A stretch of 41,366 nucleotides of DNA from Thermomicrobiales bacterium (GTDB lineage Bacteria; Chloroflexota; Chloroflexia; Thermomicrobiales; UBA6265), in NCBI GenBank assembly GCA_023957015.1, contig JAMLHR010000023.1, positions 1 to 41,366 of the forward strand. Direction: 5' to 3'. The position numbers and the translations under genes were made by a program. Below the pieces are notes generated by a model. The model was not told where the DNA came from and ran no database searches. It was given only the letters and a program-made list of their open reading frames with translations. The stretch's first letter is position 1. The number at the start of each line of letters is the position of its first letter. Positions 8,720-16,385 of this stretch are shown here, piece after piece.

Positions 8720-8725
8720 ATTATA
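8720..8725 (-). promoter_or_regulatory. -10 element of a uvrB promoter
   Basis: The minus strand reads TATAAT, a perfect -10 hexamer, 35 bp before the uvrB start codon. No good -35 hexamer is found at 16-19 bp; the best fit lies inside the 3' end of the Nudix-like gene. Confidence 0.5.
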
Positions 8726-8735
8726 CGGCACGGGG

Positions 8736-9320
8736 TCAATTATCTGTATCGGACTCCGCCATAAATTCATCGTAGGTTTCATCGATCGAGTCATCGGTTA
8801 CGGGTTCCGGCGGAAGTGATACGGAGTCGGCGATGCCCTGCGTTGGTTGCCAGATATCGGCATCCAGTTTGTAGATCGCGCGCTGTTCCTCGCTGGTCCC
8901 CATGATCTCATCGATGTGTCGGATGGCCCATCGTTGGCCGGAGAAGGGGAGGCGGATAGTCGCGTCCTGCCGATCGAACCAGGCAGCATCATGGAACTCC
9001 GGTGCGAGCCGTACTGGCGATTGCTGCTTCAATGTCACCGCGAAGACGGGGCTGAGCACCATCGCGTCGCGACCCTCATCGTAGAACTGGTTGATATAGT
9101 CCGCGGAATAGATGTCGTCGAGTTCCAGATCGATGGCCTCCTGCACCACCCGTTTCACCGTCTGGAGTGTCGTGTCTCCCATGCGAATCTGGCTGTGAAA
9201 GGCCTGCCAGGTACCGCCCATGCTCGTGCCGGTTTGCCGTTGCAGGAGCAGGAACTGGACACGCGCGTTCAGGCGGCGAAAGACGTAGACATCTACGATA
9301 TCCGAAACGATTCTGGGCAT
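8736..9320 (-). CDS. Nudix-fold protein with a degenerate Nudix box
   Basis: This 194-residue protein starts like Nudix hydrolases (VDVYVFRRLNARVQFLLLQR, then GGTWQAFHSQIRMGD). The segment where GX5EX7REUXEEXGU is expected reads SQIRMGDTTLQTVKRVVQEA followed by IDL. The arginine survives, but the following glutamate is valine and only one of the two metal-binding glutamates of REUXEE remains. Hydrolase activity is therefore doubtful, although dihydroneopterin-triphosphatase-like members can diverge. The acidic C-terminal tail (about 165-194) is extra. Start ATG 9320 has GGAG 8 nt upstream. It precedes uvrB by 50 bp. Confidence 0.7.
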   Translation of the reverse strand: MPRIVSDIVDVYVFRRLNARVQFLLLQRQTGTSMGGTWQAFHSQIRMGDTTLQTVKRVVQEAIDLELDDIYSADYINQFYDEGRDAMVLSPVFAVTLKQQSPVRLAPEFHDAAWFDRQDATIRLPFSGQRWAIRHIDEIMGTSEEQRAIYKLDADIWQPTQGIADSVSLPPEPVTDDSIDETYDEFMAESDTDN

Positions 9321-9338
9321 GCTTACTGCTCCGTTAGA

Positions 9339-9764
9339 CTAACGACGAGCGTCGAAATAGCGCTTGAGCGAATCGATGGGCGAGCGCGATCCAGCGGATT
9401 TGATCTCTGAGACATAGGCTTGGCCTCGCCAGTACTTCACCTCGGTCTTCGCACGTCCGTTGGGTCGGATCAGGCGCAGGATGCCCGGGAGCCAGATCAC
9501 TAGAACGGCTGCAAGACACAGCAATACGGCAAGGAAATGCACAGCGGGATCCAACAGAATAGCCAGACCAACCAAGGCATACGCCAGGAACAGCGGCGAC
9601 GCCACCAAGAGCGACCATACCTTCCGAACCTGGACTCTCCAGGTTGGTTCGATGGGTTGCGCCATCGCGCGTCGTCGCTGCTCGAAGTCGATCGGTTGTC
9701 TCGCCTTACTGGAGAGAATCTCATCGATCTCACGATCCAGTCGGGACTTTTGCTCCTTTGTCAT
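9339..9764 (-). CDS. Small membrane protein, 2 transmembrane segments
   Basis: This 141-residue protein of unknown function has a charged N terminus (TKEQKSRLDREIDEIL), two adjacent hydrophobic segments (LLVASPLFLAYALVGLAILL and FLAVLLCLAAVLVIWLP, about residues 50-90) and a basic C-terminal tail. The layout resembles short cytoplasmic-tail membrane proteins found next to rhomboid or DUF genes, but no family is recognised. ATG 9764 is preferred over 9806 because AGGAA lies upstream and the 9806 start has no ribosome binding site. The gene ends 18 bp before the Nudix-like gene. Confidence 0.65.
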   Translation of the reverse strand: MTKEQKSRLDREIDEILSSKARQPIDFEQRRRAMAQPIEPTWRVQVRKVWSLLVASPLFLAYALVGLAILLDPAVHFLAVLLCLAAVLVIWLPGILRLIRPNGRAKTEVKYWRGQAYVSEIKSAGSRSPIDSLKRYFDARR

Positions 9765-9854
9765 AACGATCTGTTCCTGAGAAGTACCCGTATCTCGACG
9801 TCTCATGATACTGTACGTGCTGGCAACCGATGCATTCAGCCATTAGAGAGAACT

Positions 9855-10340
9855 ATGCCCGCACTCGATTTCTTCCGCGTCAATATCATCGATGAACGCA
9901 GTACCCTCAGTCTGTTGGCACCTCCGCATGGACCGAAGATGCTCACCGCTGTGGTTGGACTCGACTTCGCCTCATCCCGCGATCTGTTGGAAGCCGCAGC
10001 CGGTATGGACGAAAGCTGGATTCGCGGTATTCAGGCTCAACTTGCCATGTTCGATGAGTTCAATGTGGATGAGTTGGATGCTGACTGGCGCGAGATCATT
10101 GAGCGACCGGATTCCGCCGTACATCCCGCGTTCCGGGTTATCGATCAAACCACACGTGAGCGTAGCCTGCTGCGCGGATCGTTGGGACTGATCGTCTTCA
10201 ACCTCAAGGAACGACGCATCATTCAGGTACAAAACGAGTGGTCGGATCTGCAGCGACACGACACAGGTCGCTATCGAATCGATGGGGAGGAGCGCACCTT
10301 CAGTTACTCCCTGCCAGACACCTGGACCCTGGTGCCTTGA
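9855..10340 (+). CDS. Uncharacterised 161-residue protein
   Basis: The protein begins MPALDFFRVNIIDERSTLSL and has the look of a soluble alpha/beta protein: alternating strands and helices, LRGSLGLIVFNLKERRIIQV (about 113-132) and a C-terminal RIDGEERTFSYSLPDTW strand pair. The longer frame upstream to 9537 is out of pattern and overlaps the divergent gene, so ATG 9855 is taken. No family is recognised. Its stop codon TGA overlaps the TTG start of the next gene (TTGA), so the two are probably translationally coupled. Confidence 0.65.
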   Translation: MPALDFFRVNIIDERSTLSLLAPPHGPKMLTAVVGLDFASSRDLLEAAAGMDESWIRGIQAQLAMFDEFNVDELDADWREIIERPDSAVHPAFRVIDQTTRERSLLRGSLGLIVFNLKERRIIQVQNEWSDLQRHDTGRYRIDGEERTFSYSLPDTWTLVP

Positions 10341-10851
10341 TCCTCCCGGAAGTCCGTGACCCCCGGTTGATCACCACTAGACGCGGCGGAACGCTCACCG
10401 ACGAAGATCATCGACTTCTGGCTTTGTGGGCAGCCGATTGCGCGGACCATGTTCTCCATCTCTTCGAGGACCAATGTCCCGATGATGTCCGCCCTCGCGA
10501 GGCGATCCGCCTTTGCCGCCTTTGGACACAGGGCGAGTGCTCCATGTCGGATGCTCGCAGTGCGGGTGGTCTGCTAATGCTGCCGCTCGTGGTCTCACAG
10601 GCGCGGCTCGCTTCGCTGCCTATGCTGCTGCTCAGGCCGCTTGCGTGCCTCACGTTGCCGCGCACGATCTCGGCGCGGCTTCCTATGCGATCAAGGCCGT
10701 TCGTTGTTCCGTCGCGCCAGGCGAGGCTATCGCCGCGGGCTCTCGAGAATGTCGTTGGCAGCGGGATCGACTCCCTGACGCGATTCGGGAGTTGGTCCTG
10801 GATGATCAGCGTCGCCGGAATGATATTTGCTGGTCGGTGTTTGACGACTGA
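10337..10851 (+). pseudogene. Imm-5-like putative immunity protein gene, frameshifted
   Basis: The first frame, from TTG 10337, gives ILPEVRDPRLITTRRGGTL and DEDHRLLALWAADCADHVLH up to about 10575. A second frame, shifted by one missing base, continues AAARGLTGAARFAAYAAAQA, HVAAHDLGAASYAIKAV and ends IRELVLDDQRRRNDICWSVF D at 10851. Together these match the family of about 170 residues often annotated as putative immunity or Imm-5-like protein (recalled, not searched). The break falls at the GGTGGTCTGC run near 10570-10580. Either the gene is recently inactivated or the sequence lost one base. No toxin partner is visible. Confidence 0.7.
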
Positions 10852-10902
10852 GTTCGTTCGGGCGTCTACTCCGAACCCTCGGAGTTATGCTGCACCAAGA
10901 CC

Positions 10903-11523
10903 TCAGATCATCCCGCGTTCCATGGCCAGTGTTACCGCCGCGGTACGATCGTTTACGTCCAGCTTGCGGAAGATGTGAATGAGGTGTGTCTTCACTGTCG
11001 CCTGGCTGACGTGGAGTGCAGCGGCGATCTCCTTATTGGAGTTGCCCTTCGCCACGAGCCGGAGCACGTCTGTCTCGCGACTACTCAGCTGCTCACCTTC
11101 CGGTTGGCGAACGGATCTCATCAATTGGGCTGCAACTGACGGCGTCAACCAGCTATCACCCACAGAGGTGGCCTCGATCGCCCTGATGAGATCGTCATGC
11201 GAGGTGTCCTTGAGCAGATACCCGTTCGCACCAGCTTCAATTGCGCGGAGGATATCGGCATCCGAGTCATACGTCGTCAGCACAAGGATGCCTACCTGAT
11301 TCCCGTCCGACCTCAATCGCGTGATCAGCTCGGTACCATCTATCACCGGCATGCGCAGATCGAGCAGAATCACATCTGGACTCAGCGACCTGATAAGCGG
11401 CATCGCTTCCTGACCATTACTGGCCTCACCGATCACCTCGATACCATCGGTCTGGGCTAGCATGCCAGCAATACCCGCTCGAACAATCGGATGGTCGTCA
11501 ATCAACATCACCTGGATCGTCAT
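10903..11523 (-). CDS. NarL/LiaR-type response regulator
   Basis: This 206-residue two-component response regulator has a receiver domain with LIDDHPIVRAGI (acid pocket, about 7-18), the phospho-acceptor aspartate in VILLDLRMP (about 52-60), the threonine of LVLTTYD and the lysine of LLKDTSHDD. The C-terminal LuxR-type helix-turn-helix reads LSSRETDVLRLVAKGNSNKE followed by IAAALHVSQATVKTHLIHIF. The start ATG overlaps the histidine kinase stop codon (ATGA), so the two are coupled. It likely controls its own transporter operon. Confidence 0.94.
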   Translation of the reverse strand: MTIQVMLIDDHPIVRAGIAGMLAQTDGIEVIGEASNGQEAMPLIRSLSPDVILLDLRMPVIDGTELITRLRSDGNQVGILVLTTYDSDADILRAIEAGANGYLLKDTSHDDLIRAIEATSVGDSWLTPSVAAQLMRSVRQPEGEQLSSRETDVLRLVAKGNSNKEIAAALHVSQATVKTHLIHIFRKLDVNDRTAAVTLAMERGMI

Positions 11524-12776
11524 AGCGCACCTCCGGTTGGGAACGAGACGGTGACTGAGGTTCCTTCGCCCGGTAGTGACTCGAGGACGAACGTTCCGCC
11601 CGCTGATTCGATCCGCGCTCGCATGGTCGCCAGACCTATGTGATATCCATCGGCACCGGGCAGCAGATGGTCTGAATCGAAGCCAACGCCATTGTCGGAA
11701 ATATCCAGCAGAACCTCGTCTTCCAACCAGGTCAGTGTGACAGTGACCTCGGTGGCGTTGGCGTGTCTGCGAACATTGCGAAGCGATTCCTGCAACGAGC
11801 GCACCAGAATCGTTTCTACGGCGCGATCCAGCGACGCGGTTGTTCCTTCCACCTGGAACTCGATCTGGTGGGATGAGAGGTTGCGTTCATCGTCAATGAC
11901 GGCTGCCAATGCCTCGACAAGCGATCGTCCCTCCAGAATATCGGGCTGCATTGTCGCCAGCATCGCACGCGAGTCTTTCAGACCCTGATTTGCCGCCTCG
12001 AGGGAAACGACCACGTGTCGCCGTGCCATCTCGCGATCCAGGTCCTCCAGCAGAATCGCCGCCCGGAGATTGGTGATCACGCTCGTGAACTCCTGAGCGA
12101 TGGTGTCATGGATCTCACCGGCAACACGATGACGCTCTTGCTCGATACCAGCCTCGCGCTCGCGTTCGGCAAGCGAAGCCTGTGCCTCCTGCAACTGTCT
12201 CAGTAATTGCTTGTTTCGTTCGGACTCCAGTTGAAATGACTCTATGTATTTCGCCATCAGTCCAGAGAATCCGGTGATCACTATGAGCAGCAGTACCCCT
12301 GCAACGACGCTGCCACGAGAATCGGTGAACAGATGGAGTGTGCCAAATGCGACCTGGGTGCAGACGGTGACGATCAGGGCATAGACAATGGCCGGAGCGG
12401 TGTAGAGATACGCGAATCCGAGCCAGTACACCGCGAAGAGCAGCATGCTGGTGGTATCCCAGAGGAGGATGGCGACACAGATCGCAATGAGGTTGCCAGC
12501 GAGATACACAACTGCGTGCAGATCGGACGTGATGGCGTTCCATTTGCCAAAGAACCAGAACCAGCCGACCAGAAATCCGATGGCACCAATCACGCCTGCC
12601 CGTTCCAGGACAGTGAGGCCCGAAACGAAGAGACTGGCGATCATCAATCCCGCCGCTATCACCGCAAAGATGACCAGGAATCGGTTGTACCAGACGCGGT
12701 ATATCTCTTCCTCTTGCGCTGAAGCATCGGTGATGCCACAGCGTGTGAGACGGCGGGGGGTGAGCACTACTCCCAT
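11520..12776 (-). CDS. Sensor histidine kinase, NarL family (HisKA_3)
   Basis: This is a roughly 418-residue membrane kinase. The N-terminal half has about six transmembrane helices (for example FLVIFAVIAAGLMIASLFV and AVYWLGFAYLYTAPAIVYAL). A coiled segment (QLLRQLQEAQASLAEREREA) leads to the HisKA_3 box RVAGEIHDTIAQEF with the phosphorylated histidine. The HATPase_c domain shows ESLRNVRRHANATEV (N box), ISDNGVGFD (G1) and GLATMRARIESAGG (G2). The open frame extends to 12917 but would overlap the permease gene by 150 bp. ATG 12776 overlaps it by 10 bp and is preferred; a GTG at 12767 is an alternative. It pairs with the regulator downstream. Confidence 0.88.
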   Translation of the reverse strand: MGVVLTPRRLTRCGITDASAQEEEIYRVWYNRFLVIFAVIAAGLMIASLFVSGLTVLERAGVIGAIGFLVGWFWFFGKWNAITSDLHAVVYLAGNLIAICVAILLWDTTSMLLFAVYWLGFAYLYTAPAIVYALIVTVCTQVAFGTLHLFTDSRGSVVAGVLLLIVITGFSGLMAKYIESFQLESERNKQLLRQLQEAQASLAEREREAGIEQERHRVAGEIHDTIAQEFTSVITNLRAAILLEDLDREMARRHVVVSLEAANQGLKDSRAMLATMQPDILEGRSLVEALAAVIDDERNLSSHQIEFQVEGTTASLDRAVETILVRSLQESLRNVRRHANATEVTVTLTWLEDEVLLDISDNGVGFDSDHLLPGADGYHIGLATMRARIESAGGTFVLESLPGEGTSVTVSFPTGGAL

Positions 12777-13504
12777 CGGAAGATCCGGGAGGAGATGACC
12801 ATGCAAACAGCTCCAATCCCAACCAGGTAGACCAGATTCCACGGATTCAGTGACTCGCCCCACCAGGCAGCTTTGATCATGTTCGTCACCTGGGTCATTG
12901 GCAGCCATTCCGTCCACTTGCGGAGGGTGTCGCTGAATATCTCTCTCGGCATCGCGGCACCCGCCAGGAATATCTGCGGGAAGTAGACGATGTTGGCGAC
13001 CACGCTGGCTGTCCTCGGCGTCTTGAAGTACGCTCCAATCAGGAACCCCAGGGATGCCATGCAGAGGAAGCTGATCAGGAGCACCAATACGAGCATCAGC
13101 GGTCGCTGCGGCGTCATCAGATCATAAACGAGCTTACCAGCGATGAAGAGGATGATGAATCCGAGTGCAGTCAGCGTCAGGTAAATCAGGGTCTGGGCAC
13201 CGATGATTGCCAGCGGATGGATAGGTGTTGCCCGCAATCGGCGGAAGATACCTTTGTGTCGGTATTCCGAGATGATGATTGGTATCGACATGATTGCGGT
13301 GGTACCGATGATCATGCCCATATAGCCGGGCACAGAGACATCGACGGACCCCATCCCGTCCATCCAGTCCTGTGGCTCGTTGCCAAAGACGCCTCCAAAC
13401 ACGAACAGCAGCATGAGCGGGAAGACCAGCGTGAAGAACATCGCTGCAGGCTCCCGCATGAAGAGCCGGAACTCGGTCTTGGCGAGGGTGAAGAAGCCTC
13501 TCAT
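12767..13504 (-). CDS. ABC-2 type transporter permease
   Basis: This 245-residue permease has six hydrophobic helices. It begins MRGFFTLAKTEFRLFMREPA followed by a first helix (MFFTLVFPLMLLFVFGGVFG), as in ABC-2 drug or lantibiotic exporters. The IPIIISEYRHKGIFRRLRAT loop (about 94-113) is the typical ABC-2 coupling region, and FLAGAAMPREIFSDTLR precedes the last helices. It pairs with the ATPase gene 2 bp upstream. Operon context with a LiaRS-like system suggests export or resistance to membrane-active compounds, as in similar arrangements. Confidence 0.88.
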   Translation of the reverse strand: MRGFFTLAKTEFRLFMREPAAMFFTLVFPLMLLFVFGGVFGNEPQDWMDGMGSVDVSVPGYMGMIIGTTAIMSIPIIISEYRHKGIFRRLRATPIHPLAIIGAQTLIYLTLTALGFIILFIAGKLVYDLMTPQRPLMLVLVLLISFLCMASLGFLIGAYFKTPRTASVVANIVYFPQIFLAGAAMPREIFSDTLRKWTEWLPMTQVTNMIKAAWWGESLNPWNLVYLVGIGAVCMVISSRIFRWE

Positions 13505-13506
13505 AA

Positions 13507-14418
13507 CTATGCTTCCTCCATGGTGGAACCACCGGTGAGCGAGATGAACAGATCCTCCAGCGATGTGTGTTGAGTGCTGAGATCGACCGGATCGATGTCC
13601 ATATCGCGCAGAGTCGCAGCGACCTCGGCCATCAGGAATCTGCCGCCCTCAACGGCGATGCGATCATTGTTCGTGGAGACGGTCCCGAGATGGGCGAGTG
13701 CGCCTGGATCAAATCCCGGTGAAGTAAAGGTGACGATGCGACGATCCGTATGTTGACGTGTGAGTTCTTCTGGCGTGCCCATCGCCTCGATCACACCTTG
13801 ATTGATGAGGGCGATCCGATCCGCGAGGTACTCCGCCTCCTCCATGAAGTGCGTGACCAGTAGCACAGTGGCACCGCCGTCGCGAATCTGCTTCACCATC
13901 TCCCAGCTTTGGCGACGCGCGTTGGGATCAAGACCGGTTGTGAGCTCGTCCAATACCACCAGTTTGGGCTTGTTGAGGAGCGCAAGGCAGATAAAAAGTC
14001 GCTGTTTCTGACCGCCACTCAGTTTCTCGAAGCGTGCTCCAAGCTTGTGTTGCAGACCCCATTCCTCAGCGAGATCGTGCCAGTTGCGCGGATTTCTGTA
14101 GAAGCTGGAGTAGAGTTCCAGCGCCTCCTTGACGGTGATTGCGCCGGGTAGTTCGGCCTCCTGAAACTGCACACCGAGGATCTCGCGGAGTTTCCGCTCC
14201 TCCTTGGTAGGATCGAATCCCAACGTGTGCACTGTCCCTGTTGATGGTGGCACCATACCGCAGATCATATTGACCAGTGTGGTCTTGCCAGCGCCGTTGG
14301 GACCTATGACACCGAAGATCTCCCCGTCGTGAATATCGAGCGATACGTCGTCGACTGCGACCACATCACCATACTCTCGGCGAACATGTTCCAGTCGAAC
14401 CGCTATGTTTTGTTCCAT
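13507..14418 (-). CDS. ABC transporter ATP-binding protein (DRR/ABC-2 type)
   Basis: This 303-residue protein is a single nucleotide-binding domain plus C-terminal domain. Walker A is GPNGAGKTTLVNM, the Q-loop is QFQEAELPG, the signature is LSGGQKQRLFIC, Walker B is KLVVLDELTTGLD (aspartate then glutamate) and the switch histidine is in LLVTHFMEEAEYLADR. The C-terminal segment (about 220-303) resembles DrrA-type ATPases. ATG 14418 is chosen over the frame to 14502 because GAAGGAG lies 8 nt upstream and MEQNIAVRLEHVRREYGD follows. It heads the operon ATPase-permease-kinase-regulator. Confidence 0.95.
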   Translation of the reverse strand: MEQNIAVRLEHVRREYGDVVAVDDVSLDIHDGEIFGVIGPNGAGKTTLVNMICGMVPPSTGTVHTLGFDPTKEERKLREILGVQFQEAELPGAITVKEALELYSSFYRNPRNWHDLAEEWGLQHKLGARFEKLSGGQKQRLFICLALLNKPKLVVLDELTTGLDPNARRQSWEMVKQIRDGGATVLLVTHFMEEAEYLADRIALINQGVIEAMGTPEELTRQHTDRRIVTFTSPGFDPGALAHLGTVSTNNDRIAVEGGRFLMAEVAATLRDMDIDPVDLSTQHTSLEDLFISLTGGSTMEEA

Positions 14419-14440
14419 TGCCACTCCTTCGCCGTTACTG

Positions 14441-14471
14441 GTTATAGTCTGACTGGAGTGGCATCCCGCAA
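14441..14471 (-). promoter_or_regulatory. Putative promoter of the ABC/two-component operon
   Basis: On the minus strand, TTGCGG and TATAAC are separated by 19 bp, and the -10 ends 22 bp before the ATPase start codon. The -35 is weak and the spacing is long, so this would suit an activated promoter. The palindrome at 14491-14522 lies immediately upstream of the -35. Confidence 0.4.
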
Positions 14472-14490
14472 GAAACGTGCAGATGGTTGA

Positions 14491-14522
14491 AATCCGTATC
14501 AACCATCTGGTTGATACGGATT
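14491..14522. repeat. Perfect inverted repeat upstream of the ABC operon
   Basis: Arms AATCCGTATCAACC and GGTTGATACGGATT are perfectly complementary over 14 bp with a 4-nt ATCT loop. An extra AGATGGTTGA at 14481-14490 can pair with TCAACCATCT (14499-14508), giving an alternative overlapping hairpin. It lies between tyrA and the ABC operon, so it could be a tyrA terminator (no clear T run) or a regulator-binding palindrome. Confidence 0.85.
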
Positions 14523-14553
14523 ACGCGGGTGCAGATGCGATTGGTGGGGGAGG

Positions 14554-15540
14554 TTAGCGCTTGGCCTTGTCGTCTTTATTGCGACCGAGGCCGCCGAAGA
14601 ACATACTCCGCACCATACCTCCGGTGGCGACGCGGGTATCATCCGAAGCCATCTCAGCGGAACGTGGTTGGACCTTCTCGGCCTGGGCGCGCAGTTCCTG
14701 CGTCTCCTTGAAGAACGCGCCGATGGCTTCCCGGGCTGTATCCTCATCCTCGCTGGCCAGATCATTGCGGAACTGCTGCAGCGTCGTAATCAGACTACCG
14801 ATCCAGCGGTCGATCGACTGGCGATTCGTAAGCACGATATCCCGGTGCATTTCCGGACTACCCAGCGCCACTCGGGTCGAATCGCGGAAGCCGGAGCTCG
14901 CCAGCGTCTTCATATCGCGCCAGGCGGGATCGCTCATCGTCGTCTTGACGATTGACGAGGCGACGACGAAGGGGAGGTGGCTGATACCGGCGACGTAGCT
15001 GTCGTGCTCCTCTGGCTCCACGAAGAACGGTTCGCCGTTGGTGGCAGCTACGATGCCGAGGATCGTCTGCACGGCGAGTTCACTTGCGGTCGGAGAGGGG
15101 CAGATAATCCAGCTGGCTTCGTCGAAGAGATCTGCGGATGCGGCCTCCAAACTTGCCGTGCCGCCAGCCATCGGATGCGCGCCCACAAAGCTCACATGCG
15201 CCGGCAACACCTTCGCCCATTCCAGGACATCGGCTTTGGTGGAGCCCGTATCCGCGACGATGGCATTGAACTGCAGGTGGGGGGCGATGTCCTCAAATGC
15301 CTGCTTCATTGCCCCAACCGGTATCGCCAGAATGACGATATCGGCGCTGGAAACCGCATCTGGCAGGGCCCACGGGATATCGTCGACCGCCTTCATCTTC
15401 TTGGCGATCTGCTGATGTTCCATATCCGTGTCGAAGCCGACAATGCGCAAGGCGTTATCGTTTTGGGCACTCCAACGCTTTAGCGCAAGACCAAGCGATC
15501 CGCCGATAAGGCCGAGACCGACGATTGTGACGTTTTGCAT
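14554..15540 (-). CDS. tyrA: Prephenate dehydrogenase
   Basis: This is a 328-residue enzyme of tyrosine synthesis that converts prephenate to 4-hydroxyphenylpyruvate with NAD(P)+. The Rossmann motif VTIVGLGLIGGSLGLAL opens the protein. Further family blocks are VADTGSTKADVLEWA (about 100-114), FVGAHPMAGG (about 124-133) with the substrate histidine, and DSYVAGISHLPFVVASSIV (about 175-195). ATG 15540 is preferred over 15603 because AGGAG lies 8 nt upstream and it gives MQNVTIVGLG. No ACT or regulatory domain follows the catalytic part. Confidence 0.93.
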   Translation of the reverse strand: MQNVTIVGLGLIGGSLGLALKRWSAQNDNALRIVGFDTDMEHQQIAKKMKAVDDIPWALPDAVSSADIVILAIPVGAMKQAFEDIAPHLQFNAIVADTGSTKADVLEWAKVLPAHVSFVGAHPMAGGTASLEAASADLFDEASWIICPSPTASELAVQTILGIVAATNGEPFFVEPEEHDSYVAGISHLPFVVASSIVKTTMSDPAWRDMKTLASSGFRDSTRVALGSPEMHRDIVLTNRQSIDRWIGSLITTLQQFRNDLASEDEDTAREAIGAFFKETQELRAQAEKVQPRSAEMASDDTRVATGGMVRSMFFGGLGRNKDDKAKR

Positions 15541-15550
15541 ACCTGAACTC

Positions 15551-16111
15551 CTATGGTTGGTACTCGATGACGTCGATCTCTCGAATCCAGCCCTCTTCGC
15601 CATCTTGTGTACGGAATCGCATCCATACCTGATCCGGATTCATGTCGTCCGCCGTAGGATCGGAAGTCTGTTCTTCGTCGCCCAGGAACATCAGTGGAGC
15701 ACCATTTGGCACGGCAACAATGGGTTCGCCAGAGGAGATACCTGGGCCGGGACGTAGATTCACAGAGCGTCCCGCATCGGTCTGGAAGTCAGGGACAAAC
15801 GCGTTGGGAGAAATCGATCCGTTGCTGTTCGTCTGATTATCTCCGCCGGAGGTGGGAGTCTCTTCACCTTCGGCGGGTGGCTCCGTGGCCACCGGTGGTT
15901 CAGTTGGGACGGGTGGTTGTGTTGGTACCGGTGTGGGTAGGACGATATCCCCCTGACCAACGAAGTCGGAGACAATTGGTTCCAGCCTGGCGAAGATGAT
16001 CGTGAACGCTCCCACGCACAACATCAGCGTCAGCGCCATGGAAACGCCAATCATCAGTCCCGAGCGACGGGACCGCTGGCGCAGCCGTTGATTCAATCCG
16101 GAATCGGTCAT
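15551..16111 (-). CDS. Membrane-anchored SH3-domain protein
   Basis: This 186-residue protein has one transmembrane helix near the N terminus (LMIGVSMALTLMLCVGAFTIIF, about 19-40), then a Pro/Thr linker (PTPVPTQPPVPTEPPVATEP, about 59-78), then a C-terminal bacterial SH3 domain (SVNLRPGPGISSGEPI..., WMRFRTQDGEEGWI, about 110-180). This layout places the SH3 domain outside the membrane, where such domains bind cell-wall peptides. Function is not known. It lies just upstream of tyrA. Confidence 0.8.
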   Translation of the reverse strand: MTDSGLNQRLRQRSRRSGLMIGVSMALTLMLCVGAFTIIFARLEPIVSDFVGQGDIVLPTPVPTQPPVPTEPPVATEPPAEGEETPTSGGDNQTNSNGSISPNAFVPDFQTDAGRSVNLRPGPGISSGEPIVAVPNGAPLMFLGDEEQTSDPTADDMNPDQVWMRFRTQDGEEGWIREIDVIEYQP

Positions 16112-16222
16112 TCATCCATCCGTGTCAATCGCGAGTGAACCATGCAGGAGTGTAAGTCAGAACGGTCCACATTTCCGTTAGTTATAGCATGCGCACCGGC
16201 TCGCTCCTTCGGTTCATTCGCT

Positions 16223-16252
16223 TTGCCAAATCCCGCCGTATCGTGGTATTCT
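16223..16252 (+). promoter_or_regulatory. Promoter of tRNA-Pro
   Basis: TTGCCA and TATTCT are separated by 18 bp and end 13 bp before the tRNA. Both hexamers are close to the sigma-70 consensus. Confidence 0.6.
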
Positions 16253-16265
16253 CACGTTCGTGCTA

Positions 16266-16342
<77 letters not shown>

Positions 16343-16347
16343 CGAGG

Positions 16348-16383
16348 AAAGAGCAGGCATCATCGCCTGCTCTTTCGGTTTTT
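16348..16383 (+). terminator. Intrinsic terminator after tRNA-Pro
   Basis: AAAGAGCAGGC and GCCTGCTCTTT form an 11-bp stem with a 6-nt ATCATC loop, followed by CGGTTTTTTC. It also stands at the 3' end of convergent dnaG. Confidence 0.85.
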
Positions 16384-16385
16384 CA

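Noticed and set aside
7756..8775. Long plus-strand open frame opposite uvrB
   Set aside because: It is the antisense of a strongly conserved UvrB and has no known motif.
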